Below are positions 25,416 to 38,900 of a stretch of DNA of 64,000 nt, in pieces. Source of the stretch: Chrysomallon squamiferum (taxonomy: Eukaryota; Mollusca; Gastropoda; Neomphalida; Peltospiridae); assembly GCA_012295275.1 (NCBI GenBank), contig CM022670.1, positions 16,047,698 to 16,111,697 of the forward strand, written 5' to 3'. The notes beneath the pieces were generated by a model. The model saw nothing but the letters and a program-made list of their open reading frames with translations, was not told where the DNA came from and did not search any database. A program made the position numbers and the translations under genes. The stretch's first letter is position 1, and every line of letters starts with the position of its first letter.

Positions 25416-25521
25416 TCAATTTTGTCCCCTGCTAGTTGGAAGTACAAAGTCTTGCAGAAATGAAACCAGGTCATCATGTTCTGTGTCAAGTTGAAGAAAC
25501 TTGGATGTGATCATTTCACAT
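25416..25521 (-). CDS. MSH5: MSH5 exon 27 (837-871) and stop
   Basis: Encodes [20 protein letters not shown] and ends TSRGQN then TGA at 25416-25418; vertebrate counterpart is VDKFMKLDLEDPNLDLNVF. Restores a total length divisible by three. Confidence 0.9.
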
Positions 25522-28500
25522 CTGTAACAACAACAACACTGTAGTGTCAAAATATTTAATTACACAAACTCCAGTGTAAATTCCAGCTAAGTGTAATAAT
25601 ATACAAAATCTTTCTCTTTGGATGTTTCATGAAATTTAGTTTTTAATTTAAAAGATTCAGCTAAATCCAACAAATCATTAAAAATATAAAAGCTTTTGTT
25701 TTGTAATAAAGACTTTTTTTTTTACAGTTTCTTATATCATTAGGTGTTTCAAATAATAAGCAGAAATAAACTGCATTTTATATATGAAAATATTGCATGG
25801 CAAGACAAATTATTCCAAAAGAAGAATTTGGTATTTAAATGCATCATCTGGCTTTGATTAATCCTGTACCTGGTTTTACCTTGTTTGTGATACCAAAATG
25901 TAAATTTACCTTTTGTACTGTGTTTCTGCACTATCAGAGTCTATCCTGAGAATAGGTTTGTTGTGTCGATATAACTCCATTACCTACACAGGTAAATCAA
26001 ACATTCTAATTAATATCAAAATAAATTAAACAATCAAAATAAATGAATAAAGAATAGGTTTGTTATGTTGATGTAACTCCATTACCTAAACATGTAAAAC
26101 AATCATTATCTCTTCTAATTAATATCAAAATAAATAAGTAAAGAATAGTTTGTTGTGTCAGTATAACTCCATTACCTAAACATGTAATATAAACATTATC
26201 TCTTCTAATTAATATCAAAATAAATTAAATAATCAAAATAAATAAAGAAAGAATAGGTTTGTTGTGTTGATATAATTCTATTACCTACATAGGTGAAACA
26301 AACATTCTAATTAATATCAAAATAAATAAAATATTGATAATAATATTTTTAAAAAGAATGAAAGATAATAAGTAAAATATTTAAAATAAAGATATTTTTT
26401 TTACACATACACACACCATGTTAATTTATATAAGTGTAGTTCTATATTGCAGTTCAGTATATTTTCTGTAATAAAAACTGTGTTGTTTCCAGTGATTAAT
26501 TAATATTATCTAAATTAATGATATAGAAAATGATGTATTATTAACAAAAATCTATGTTTTATTTTCTAACACTGTCACATATAGTTTTTTTTGGTTCAGA
26601 TTCTATAAACGTCATCAAAAGTAATAAAAATATTTTTTATTACAGAAATAAACATTCATACATATCATCATGCAAAAGTTAATGAATGTTTAATAATAAA
26701 TAAACAAAAAACACAAAAGAAATACATTTATAACTTGATGTTAAATTAAAAAAATTAAGTATTTTATGTTGTGAACTTGATGTCTATTTTAAACTGATGT
26801 TATTTTGTATATGAATTTTAAATTCTCGTCAGTAATTTTCATGACTTGTAATCTTTAAAAAAATATATCTTACATTATTTCAGTTTATCAATAAATAATC
26901 CTAATTTTATTATTACAGTTTGAGAATCTCTTATCCAACATTTTTGGGACTAGACAAGTTTTAGATTTTGAAATTTTTATGATTTTTGGGATATAAGGAG
27001 ATAGCCTGTGGATAGGATCTAAGTCTAAATACAGAATCTATTTATATTTCATACAGGGCTTATACCCTGCAGACGTTTTTACATAAAAATTTATATAAGC
27101 AAAACAATCTGAAAACTTTAAGATATCAGAAGTTTTGGATTTTCAAGCTTTTCAGATTTCAGAATTTAAGATAAGGGATCCTTAACCGGTATTAATAACT
27201 TTTATTATTATTATTATTATATTAGATATATGAATTCTGCAAATGTTTCTGCTATAGACCGAAATACAGACCTTCTCACTTCTCTCAATAATGGTTTTTG
27301 GTAAACCAGCTTGTTCTGCAACATGCAAAGCATAACTGGATGTTGTGTGACCTTCAACCAGCTGATACAAAAATATCAGTTCTTTACCATTATGCATACT
27401 CTCCATTGTCTAAAATTAAAAAAAATTAAAAATGTTAAATCAAAAATAATTTCTTTAACAAAAACAATTTAAATAAAAAATATATTCAAATCTTGTATAA
27501 ACAATAACAAATTATTTTTTTTTTAAATTAAAAATTAGAATAAACAAATCTCAGGATTTATTAGTGAAACATCTATCTTTTAAGACAATAGTTAAATTGA
27601 GATATCTGAGTGACAAACTGATTTAATTGTAGTGTGTTATCTTCACCAGGTATTTCAGCTGGTTTATTTGAGTCACAAACTGATATAGTTACAGTGTGTT
27701 GTTTTTACCAGATATTTCAGTGACAAACTGATATAATTGTAGTGTGTTGTTTTTACCAGGTATTTCAGTGATAAACTGATATAATTGTAGTGTGTTGTTT
27801 TTACCAGGTATTTCAGCAGGTTTATTTGAGTGAGATGACAAACCAGGATATGACAAACTTGTAATTGTAGTTATTTTTACCTGGTATTTGAGTGACAAAC
27901 TGATGTAATTGTAGTTATTTTTACCTGGTATTTGAGTGACAAACTGATGTAATTGTAGTTATTTTTACCAGGTATTTCAGCTGGTTTGACTCAGGTAGCA
28001 GACTCTGGTGGATGATACTGTGGAAATGAGTACACACAAGAACATGTGGACAGACATCTCCTAGCAACAGCCAGTGTTTTAAACACGAAGTCAGCAGAGA
28101 AAGTCCATCAACCTGTATTTATTATGACATAAACAAATTATAGCAAGTTTCAACCACATCCTGAAAACTAAAACCAAACATAATTTGAAAACATACAATT
28201 TACGAAAATATTATTTAAACAATATCTACTAAAAGGAAATGTACTGTCTTATAAATGTGATTTAAATATTTAAAAATACAGAAATATGTACAAAAAAAAA
28301 AGAAAGAAATACTAAATACAAATAAAATTAATTATTTATGAATAGAATTTAAATATTTATAAAAAAGAGATTTGTAAATGGATATAAAGAAAAAGTATAA
28401 AAAACAAAAAACAAAAAAGAAAAAAAAGAAATTTCAATAGAAATAAACATAATTATTTATAAGTGTAATTTAAATATTTGTAAAAAGGGAGATTTGTAAA

Positions 28501-31500
28501 TGGATATAAAGAAAAAGTAAAAAAATCAAGATGGAAAATAACAGTAAACAATTATTAATAAATAAAATTTAAATATTTCTAAACAAGGAGATTTGTAAAT
28601 GGATATAAAGAAAAAGTATAAAATTTTCAAAACACAATTAAAAAACCCAACTTATTAATTTATAAATATAATTTAAATTTCTACAAACAGTAAAAATATA
28701 TAATGAAAAAGTATAAAATTTTCAAAAACTATGAAGGAAAAATAAATGCAAAAGATAATTACTGTTTCAGTTCCCTTTCCAAATTCATCCACAACCACCA
28801 GAGACTGACTGGTGGCATTTCTTAGTGCATCTGACATCTGAATAAATAAATGTTTAATACTTTTATATCAGTAACTAAGAGAAAAAAGAAGACATTATTA
28901 CTGAATAATTATTATCTCTTTAAAACCAAAATAAATACAAGTAAATGCAAGCAAATTAAAACAATATGGAGTAAACAGGTATGTCTAAATTAAAACAAAT
29001 ATGAAATGGGAATAATTAGGTACGGAAATTAATTCTTGTTTTAATACTTATATTTAAAGAAGCAAAGAATACCTTTAAAATGTGTTGGAATGATTTAATA
29101 ACGTCAGAATGATACAAAAAATGGAGGCAAAGGTTAGAAAAACAAGTTGAGAAAACAGAGACCTGGTTTATGTCCAGCATGAACGTTGACAAGCCAACAG
29201 ACACACTATCCAAAGACTTGATTCGAGTGAAGATTCTGTCCACAGGGCCAATGGTTGCCTTTTCTGCAGGAACAAAGCTGCCAATGTGAGCCATGTACGT
29301 TATCATAGCAACCTGTGTGATAAAGCAATTATTTCAGATCATTACAAGTATAATGATTCATCGTTGATGATTAAAGGAATAAAATTTGTTAGAAAGACCG
29401 AGGATCAAAGACTTATCTGTGAAGCTAATCCTGTACAGATATATATACCTGTTTCAGGTAACAGCTTTTCCCACAAGCATTTGGTCCAGTCATTACTTTG
29501 ATTTTACTGTGATTCTTTCCAGACTGAACATCATTTGGTACGTACGGACTGCAGCAGAGCTCTTGAAGAGGATGTCTGTGAAATAATTATGCAGATGTTT
29601 TATAGATAACCTGTTTGCTGTAAATTTTAGCAAAATGTCTATAACAACTTACACTATGTAACCAATGACATAATCCAGAGTTAACATTAATCACAAATCT
29701 GAATATCTTGTGGATTTCCCTTCCCAACACCACCCTAATACAAAAATCAAGTTTTAATGGCCACACTCCATTTTATCCCCAAAATGTCAAATTTCAAACA
29801 GCCATATTTCCAAAACTGCTGGTCCTACAGAGGTAAAATTTTATACTGTGACATTTCAGACTAAAACAAATAGGTTTCCCTATCAAAATTCAAATCAAAT
29901 TACTATTTTCCATTTTATTGGGTGATCTAAGAAGGATCCTATTTAAAAAAATAATCACAATGTTAATAAATACATGTTTTAAACAAAATAATATGTTTTG
30001 GTTCAAGTTTAACAATTAAATCTAGGAAATTAGACAGTTATGACTTATATTTATCAATGTTTTAAATCTACATTATAAAATATATTAGTTAACTGTTTAA
30101 AATATTTGTCAGCTTCCAGTGAGACAGAGACTTACCGACCTGCATGTACGTCTATCACTGAATCTGTTACCAGCTCTGGACGGACATAACTGAATTCTTG
30201 TGCACATGTTGCAAGTGCAGTCAAACTGAGAAGCAAGTAATTTAGTGACAACAAAACTTTAAAATATGCACATACATACAGACATACACACACAGAGATG
30301 TATTAAATAACACAAATACTAAAGATTTAAACAACGTTAAATGTCTACTTAAAGAAACCACACTTTCTTACTAATAATGTTATTAAAGAATGCTGAAAAA
30401 GTTCTATCAGCCTGAGCCACCACATTTTATTGTCATAAAATTATAGATTTTACAGAATGGATAGTAATTGAAAAAACTAATTCATTTTATCCAAGATTCA
30501 ATAAATAAAGACTTATTTTATGTCACTTGTTAAATACATGTTAAATTAAAAAACATATATAAAAAAAAAAAAAAAAAACATAAAATAAATAATAAATAAT
30601 AAATCAAAAGCAATATCATTAATTTATCATTTTAAAAAATTTGTCTAAAATTATATTCATATTTTAAAACAACTAGAACCGAAATAACAACTTAAAGAAA
30701 CATTCATATAATTCTGATGTAATGTTTAGTGTTGAATCCATCTTTTGTTTTAATCATTAAAAAATATCTTTCAAAATCTTGTTTACAAAAACAATGCATA
30801 ATCAACTAGATTAATCATTATGATAATTATAATTTAAAAATAATAAAAAGATTATAATAAAATAATAAGAGTATTAATAATAATAAAATACAAAATAAAT
30901 CAAACCATCATTTTATTTTTAATTTTTTTAATTTCAAAAATATACAGTAATTTTAGAACTTAATCAAGAATGACCAGAATTTACAAATTATATTATTAAC
31001 AGATGGCAAATTAATAAAATCAAGCAGGAAAACAAGTATTTTTAGAATTTGTTTTTTAAAAAAGAGTATTTTAGATTTTGCTCTCACCAGTCAAGTTCAG
31101 CTACATACTTCATCACATCAAGAATGACTTTGGAATGTTCAAGAATTATATTTTGTAACCTGTGCATAATACTTGTTTCCATATCTTTTAAAAAAAAAAA
31201 AATTTTGCAAAGGGAGAACACATAATATATATAATAAATCATTAACATAAAATTATTAATTTGAAATTTAAAAACAAAATAAAAAATGATTAAAAACTTA
31301 GCAATAAATTTTCAAAAATATAAAACTACATTTTCATTAAAAAATGAAACATCATATAATCATTATTATATACGTGTGTGTGTGTAAGAAGATTTCTAGA
31401 TTAAATATTTGTTTCAGAAATACTCACCTGTAATCTCACACAGTGTATCCCCAAACAGACTATCAAGTTCTGAAAACAAAATTTTACATTAATTTATACA

Positions 31501-32920
31501 TAAAATAATAATAATAAATAAATAAAGTGATGCAATATATATATATATTGTTGTCATTTTTTAAATCACAGTTTTGTTATTTTTGTTATTTGATCATTTT
31601 TTATTTTTTTTATTCTGAATAACAATGTAAGATTTAAGTAATGATTAATATTTTGATATATTTCATGTTTGAAACGTTCTAAACTACACAATAAATTTTA
31701 AAAAACAACACAATAAAACAAGCAAAATTATTCTGATGCAATTTTTAATATTGAAATCTTCATACAGATTAAGAACAAAAAGCTGTCTATCAAAATTAAA
31801 ACATAGATGTAATAATATAAAATCAACTAAATAACAACAACAATGATAAAAATATGATGATACATGAACAAAGGAGAAATTTATGATAATAATAATAATA
31901 TGATGATGATGATGCTGATGATGATAATTGAATTAAAATTTAAATAAATAAATAAACAAAAAACAAAAAAAAACACAATTAAGTAAAAGATTCAATAAAA
32001 TATAAACAAACCATAGCACAAACTGTTAATTAAAACAGTTAATTTTAACAAAAGGTGGCTGACTCAAAGTTAAATAAAACTTCATCTAAAAAGGTAAACT
32101 GTAAATACCTCTTGTTCTGGCATTTCTATAGTGCATCATGCCATTGGAACAAAACTTTAAAAATAATATTTATTTATTTTATTTTATTTTATTTATTATT
32201 TGGATTTTGTTTTCTTCATCTTTTTCATATTATTATTTTATTATTAAATTAAAACATAGGGTTTTTTTTATTTTTTATATAAAGTAATAATATACATTAT
32301 ATAATTTGATAAAAATCCTGCTTTACTTGTTATGAGTTATGAAAATGAAATAAGTTTAATCAAAAACAGAAATCTAATTAAAAAAATATTCTTGTGTGCA
32401 TTATGTAATTGTATTTTTACTTTTCTTTGTTTGTTTTTATACATGTTCTAAATTACATAAAACTGATCATCTTCATTAATAACATATAAAATATTACATA
32501 AACCTTTTGATCTTTTATTGAAAAAAAAAATAAAAAATAATAATAATAATAAATATCTGTTATCATAAGCTTGAAAAATAATATTAGACTGAATATGAAA
32601 TTTCCTTTTGATGAAAATCATGTTACAACAAAAATTCATGAAAGACTAAGGACATGGCAACTTTGCAGTAAAATATCCAGTTTACAAGGGAATTTTGTTT
32701 CCATAATATAATAATGTAGAAAAATGTAAACATCCATCAATCGCCACGAGTTTGTTAATTTACAGTCTGGCTAAATCAACAGCAAAGACTAGGTGTTAAT
32801 AAAAACAATTAACATTCATACTGACCTAAGGTCATCATATATATATATATATATATATATAGTGACTGTAGTTCATTATGTACATTTATTTATTTTATTA
32901 GCACCTAGTCTTTGCTGTTA

Positions 32921-32958
<38 letters not shown>

Positions 32959-35900
32959 ATTTTGATGTCTTAATTAGAGAAATCACAATTTTTTTCTCTC
33001 ATACTCACAATAAATTCCATGTCTGGAAGGTCAAAATCTTCTTCAGTTTTGTCCTTTGCAGGAACTGCCAAAAGATAACCTATCTAAAAAAGAGAGAAAG
33101 TCATTCTGCTGGAAAGATCTCGAAATGTCTTTCATTTATGAGATATTAGAACTGAGGAGGGGGGGAAAAAACATTGTCTATTTTTGTAAAAAGGAATTAT
33201 ATACATTATATAATTTGACAAAAAGAAATTAAAAAAAGAAAAGAAATTGAATATTATATTTTTATATAAAAGAGTAAAACAAAATGGATATATTTTTATA
33301 AAATGAAATTTTAAAATTGTATACATTTCAGAAAAAGGAATTTTAAAATATCTGTATATTTTAATAAAAAGAAATTTAGTAAATGTTTATTTTTATAATA
33401 CATTTTAAAAATTCTTTTTTATTTTTATTAATAATGCAATATAGATTAATTAATAATTCATCACCTTATTAAGAAAAAGGTCATAAATGACTGTTTCATC
33501 CAAAACTCTTTTTTTTCTTCTTTAGAATGATCAGTGATATTATACAATTTCTCATCTCTCTCAATCAACATGTTTCTTTATTTTGTTTGCCTAATTTGTG
33601 AAAAATTGCTATAAGGCTTTTCACCTACTTTCTGAAAACTCTTGAAATGTCATTCAAAACATTTTCTTAATAAGATAACAAAAAGTAAGATAAGGTTGTT
33701 TCTTTTTGAGGTTTACTTGAGGTAGGTATGTTATGTTACATTCAGTGATTTCCTCACTCAATTTGTTCAGTTCTTCTCTGGCTACTTTAGACATGAAGTC
33801 TGGTAATCCATTATAAAATCTTTTCTCTGCAGAATATAATTCTCACAGTTAATTTTTAAAAAAAAAAAAATGATAATAATAGTGTTATAGATCAAATAAC
33901 AGCTGCAATATAAAATTTGTAAATTACTTAGTATATAATAATAAGTTTATTCTTCATGATACCCAATCTGTCTCAAATCAAATTTATCTTAATAAATTCA
34001 TGTTGTAAAAAATATCTATAAATATTTAAAAAACTGAAAATAATGTTATAGACCAAATTTTTTTTATAACAGTTTTATAACAATATAAAATAAAATTTAA
34101 AAATGTGTATATTATTTACTATGATTTAACAGGTTCATTCCTCAGGATACACAATTAGTCTAAAACATAATTTATCTTAATAAATTTCTTTTTGTAAAAA
34201 ATATGTATAAAATAAATATATAATAAATTAAAAATAATGTTACAGAATAGTCCAAAATTTACATTAATAGTAACTATATGAAATGAAATTTTAAAATATG
34301 TAAATTATTTAGTGAATTCATTCCTCCAGACACACAATCTATCTCAAATATAATTTATCTTAATAAACTTATTTGGTAAAATAAACTCAAAATATCAATG
34401 AAAAGTTTTTATTAATAAAAAAAAATACTAACTTTTGTCCAGTTCAGAATCCACATTTGGCTTGACAACAAATCTGTTTTGTGAAACTGACTCTTCAAAG
34501 TCAACCTGTTAAAATATATCTCAGCTTTAACATCAACTCATAAAAATATAGATATTCTTATAGCATCTTGAGCCACTAAAATATGCATTAAAAGAAAGAA
34601 TTATCAAAAATAACTAGAGACATGAAGTAATAACAAAGAAAACAAAATATATATTAATATCATATCATGAAAGTCTGAAAAATCATAGCTATAATTATTT
34701 TAACAGATAACCTAAATCATACGTTGATTATTAAATACTTACAATTTTAGTAATCAAAGAGACAATACGATAAAGATCTGAAGTAAAAGTCTCACTTATC
34801 TACAAGTAAAAAATAATAAAAGTTTATCTCTCATCTGCAAGAAAACCATAAACTCAGATTATACACTAACGTTATTAAATAAACTAGCTCAACAGAGAAA
34901 ATAATTAAAACAAAACTAGTTATCTGAAAAACAAAATCTTTGTTAATTCACATACACAATCATAATTTCTTAATATTAATTTAAATAATGATTAATATTT
35001 AAATGTATGCATGTTTGAAACAAATCTAAATTATACACATATAGTATAAAAATAATAATAATAGAATTACATGCAAATTATTCTGATTTTGAAATCTTCC
35101 TTTATTTTACAGATGTATTTATTTTATTTTATTTATTTTTTTAATATGTGGTTTTGTGTCGTTTTTTATTATTATTATTATTTATTTTAGCTTTATTAAA
35201 AATATATAATATTCCAAAGTGGAATTATTATAAAATATGATAAGATGCAGTTGCATAAAATATTTATGTTTATTTTCTTACTACCTTCTTGAAGATTTCA
35301 ATATTCTGTGGCAAAGATCTACAAGTATCCCCAATACATATTGCATGGTAAACAGTCTGCAAAACACATTATTATTATTAACATAACAAAACAAAAGGAA
35401 TATATGTTGCAAATTTAGGAAACCATACATTAAATGAAAATAAAAATACTGCACAAATTGTAAATAAAATCTATAAATATTCAAACAAAAAATTTAAATT
35501 TAATCTTTGTGCAAAAAAGGACTGTATTTGTTTATCTTTAAAAAACATTAAGTAAGATAAATAATATATTAATATTTTTGAAAAAAATGCAACATTTTAC
35601 TTCATTTGACAAAACCATGTGAACATAAGAATGTTTCTGTTTTGCCACTTCTTTAGTTCTTGTGTAACAATTTTTAAATTTTTTTAAATGGATATTAACT
35701 GAGATATTAAATAATTCATCAAACATAAAACTAAAACAAACAAATATTATTAAAAAAAATTAAAAAACGAAAATCAGAACAGACCTTATACATTGTCTGC
35801 CAGTCTCCAGTACTGGCCTGGGACTGCAACATTCGAGAAAGTATCCTCTAAAATTAAAACCAATAATTATTATTATTATTATATATTTATCTTTCCTCTT

Positions 35901-38900
35901 TTCAGTCAGATAAATGTCTAAGAATTATTTTTTTTTTTTTAAATTTAAAAAAAAGAAAAAGAAAGAAACATTCAAGAACATAGAAACAAAAATATTTAGT
36001 TTAGCAATCCAGGGGAAGCAACTGCTAGATATTCAATTAAACAGAGAAATTTTGAGATACTATTTTCATTATTTGGTAGATTAATTTTTAATAAAGAATT
36101 TGTGGATGAGTGCCATTAATGAATATGGTAATATTTCAGACTGGGATAACAGAATATTTATACTTTTTTTTTTTTTCAATTTATGAAATTAAGTAAAACT
36201 GCAAATACTTGTTAATGTAGTGACTTACTGGCACATTTTTTATAAATTTAATGCAGTCTGACAGATTTGAAAAAACCTCCATGTTGTGGGAATTAATGAA
36301 GAAGCTGATAGCATCATGCCTCTGTTTTAGTATTTTGTGATTTTTCAGAGGTCGAAGAAACCACAGCCTGATTGTGAAGAATTAAATAAAATATATACAG
36401 ACTAGAATCACATTAATAGCATATATACGAGAATCAATGTTACAAAAATAAAACAAAAATTAATTTAAAATTTTTGTCAGTTATACCATGAATTTCTTTC
36501 TTGACAAAGTATTATTTTAATTTTATTTATTAATTAAAAATGATTGAGGTGTCATAAAATGAAAATTTCTTATTTTAATATTTTGTAGTTTACCTTTGGT
36601 TCCTTTCTTGACAAAGTATTTTTTTTTTTTTTTTTAAATAAATGTTAATTAAAAATTACCTAGCTGTTGTAAAATAAATATTTCTTATTTAAATGTGCGT
36701 ATTGTTACCTCAGCATTCTGCTACCTATCTGTGACTTGCAACAGTTCAAAATTCCTGAGACATAAATTTAAATAGAAATAAAATTCAGTCACATCATAAT
36801 TAATTAATGATATTTATATTATAGTCAGTTCTTGGTTATTTAATCTTCTAGGTGTTCTGAACTGTTATAACATTCTGCAGCATTTATTCAGTAAGAATAT
36901 GGACTGAACATCCAAGAAAAACCTTTTTGATTCATCAATTTAGCTGTTTATTTCTGAACACAAAATTTACATTATATTACAAAAAAGTTAAATTAAATAT
37001 GATTTATATTCAGCTGTAACATGAATAACATTATCCTGCTGTTACAAGTTTTTTTTTATTTATGTTTTTTTTTATAAGTAACAAATATATTACCAAATAT
37101 TAGTATTATAAAATAATTATACAACATAATTATATTGTTACCAAAAAGACTGAGTCCTTCTTTTGCACTGTTGTGGCAGCCTGCTTTGTAAACTGAAGGG
37201 TGTGCCTCTCTGTGAAATATCTGCAGAGCACTAGAAAAACACTTTTTAATTATAACTTTTAAATAACAATAATGATAATCTTAAAAAGATGGCAGATAAA
37301 ATACAAAAGTTTTAAGAATACAAGTTGAAAATATAAACATGATCATTCTTTAAATATGAGTATTATTTAAAAAAATAAAAAAATAAAAAACCAATAAAAG
37401 AAAATTAAAATAAATAACTAAATAAATAACAAAAAAACATAGACTATCTATCTAAAGTAAGTATACTGCTGAATTTAAAAAATACAAAAAATAACAAATA
37501 TATTTTTTTTTTTATGTCACATAATATTTAGTGAAATAATTTATGTCATGTTATTAATGAAAACAAATAAAGATTTATAAAAACCTGTAAGCTGTATCAT
37601 CCAGAATCATGTGATCATCTCTGAAAACAAAAGGGAGATAATACGTAATAAAGATGAAAATGTTTATAGGTGATAAATGTACATAAGTATTAAAAATTAA
37701 GTGACTTTCAATATAAATTTAATAAATTACAAGATTACATTACAACAGACAACTCACAGTGAAAAGATGGAAAGTTCTAAGACTGGAACTCTTGTTTCAG
37801 CATCTTCCAGTTCAATTCCAACTCTCATTTTCTCCAGGTACTTAATTAACCCACCTGCAGCTCTGACCTGGTTTACAGGTAAAGTTTAAAAAGTACTTTT
37901 GTATAAAGAATTCCTATTTAGAGCTAAAAGCATCAGTGTATTTCAAGGACAGGTGTTTTTTAGTAATAAGATGAGTAAAGTTATTTTTTAATGCTGTGTT
38001 TTTCACTAACACTGATCATAAAAAATATATATCTACTTTATATAAATTATATAAACAAATTCAAATTAATCAGCTCATAAGTTAAAACAATTATTAAAAC
38101 AAATAAGATTATAAATCATCTGACTAATAAGAATAAGACTGTGAGATGTAAGGGGTTTTTTGTTTGTTTTGTTTTGAATATAGTATCCCTTTTTTTTTTT
38201 TTTTTTGCAGTGTTATTGTTTTTCTTTTTGTTGTTGTTGAGGTTTTTTGCCTATCTTTCTGATAAGAGTTTTCTTATGTCAGAATACAAACACTTATTTT
38301 CATTCAACCTGAACTTTGACTCCTCTTGTTTCCTGTTGATATATTTTTGTGATGGCATCTATAATAGAACACCGACTGAAATAATAAACTCCGAGAGGAA
38401 ATAAAGTTACCATGCATGAGCATTCAAATGGCACGAGAGACGACATGTAGAGAGTTCTCTCTGAATCATTGTAATGAGCGGGAAGAGAGGGCAAGCTGAG
38501 AGACAGGATACGTCTTTTGCAGATCTCCACAGCTGTAAAATGAAACTTCACTGAGAAACACTTCTGAAATTTGTTAAAATGTCACTGCTTTGTTTCATGA
38601 AAGAAGTCATTTTTCAGTTCCATGCATACATCTGAACATTCCCACCTGCAGCTTATTACGTGATCATTCATTTAAAATTTTCTGCCTGGTTTGCATGAAC
38701 TCAAATCACTGTATTTAGTAATTACAGAAATTACTCAGATAGCTTACCCCTTATAAAGAATTGTGTTTTTTTTTTTTTTTTTTTTTTTTTTAATTAAAAT
38801 AAATGAAAAATGTGAGCTGATGATCTTTTTATTGGTTGAAGGAATTTCTTGAACTTGTCACAACTTAAAAAACTAAAAACATGACCATTTCATTAAAATA

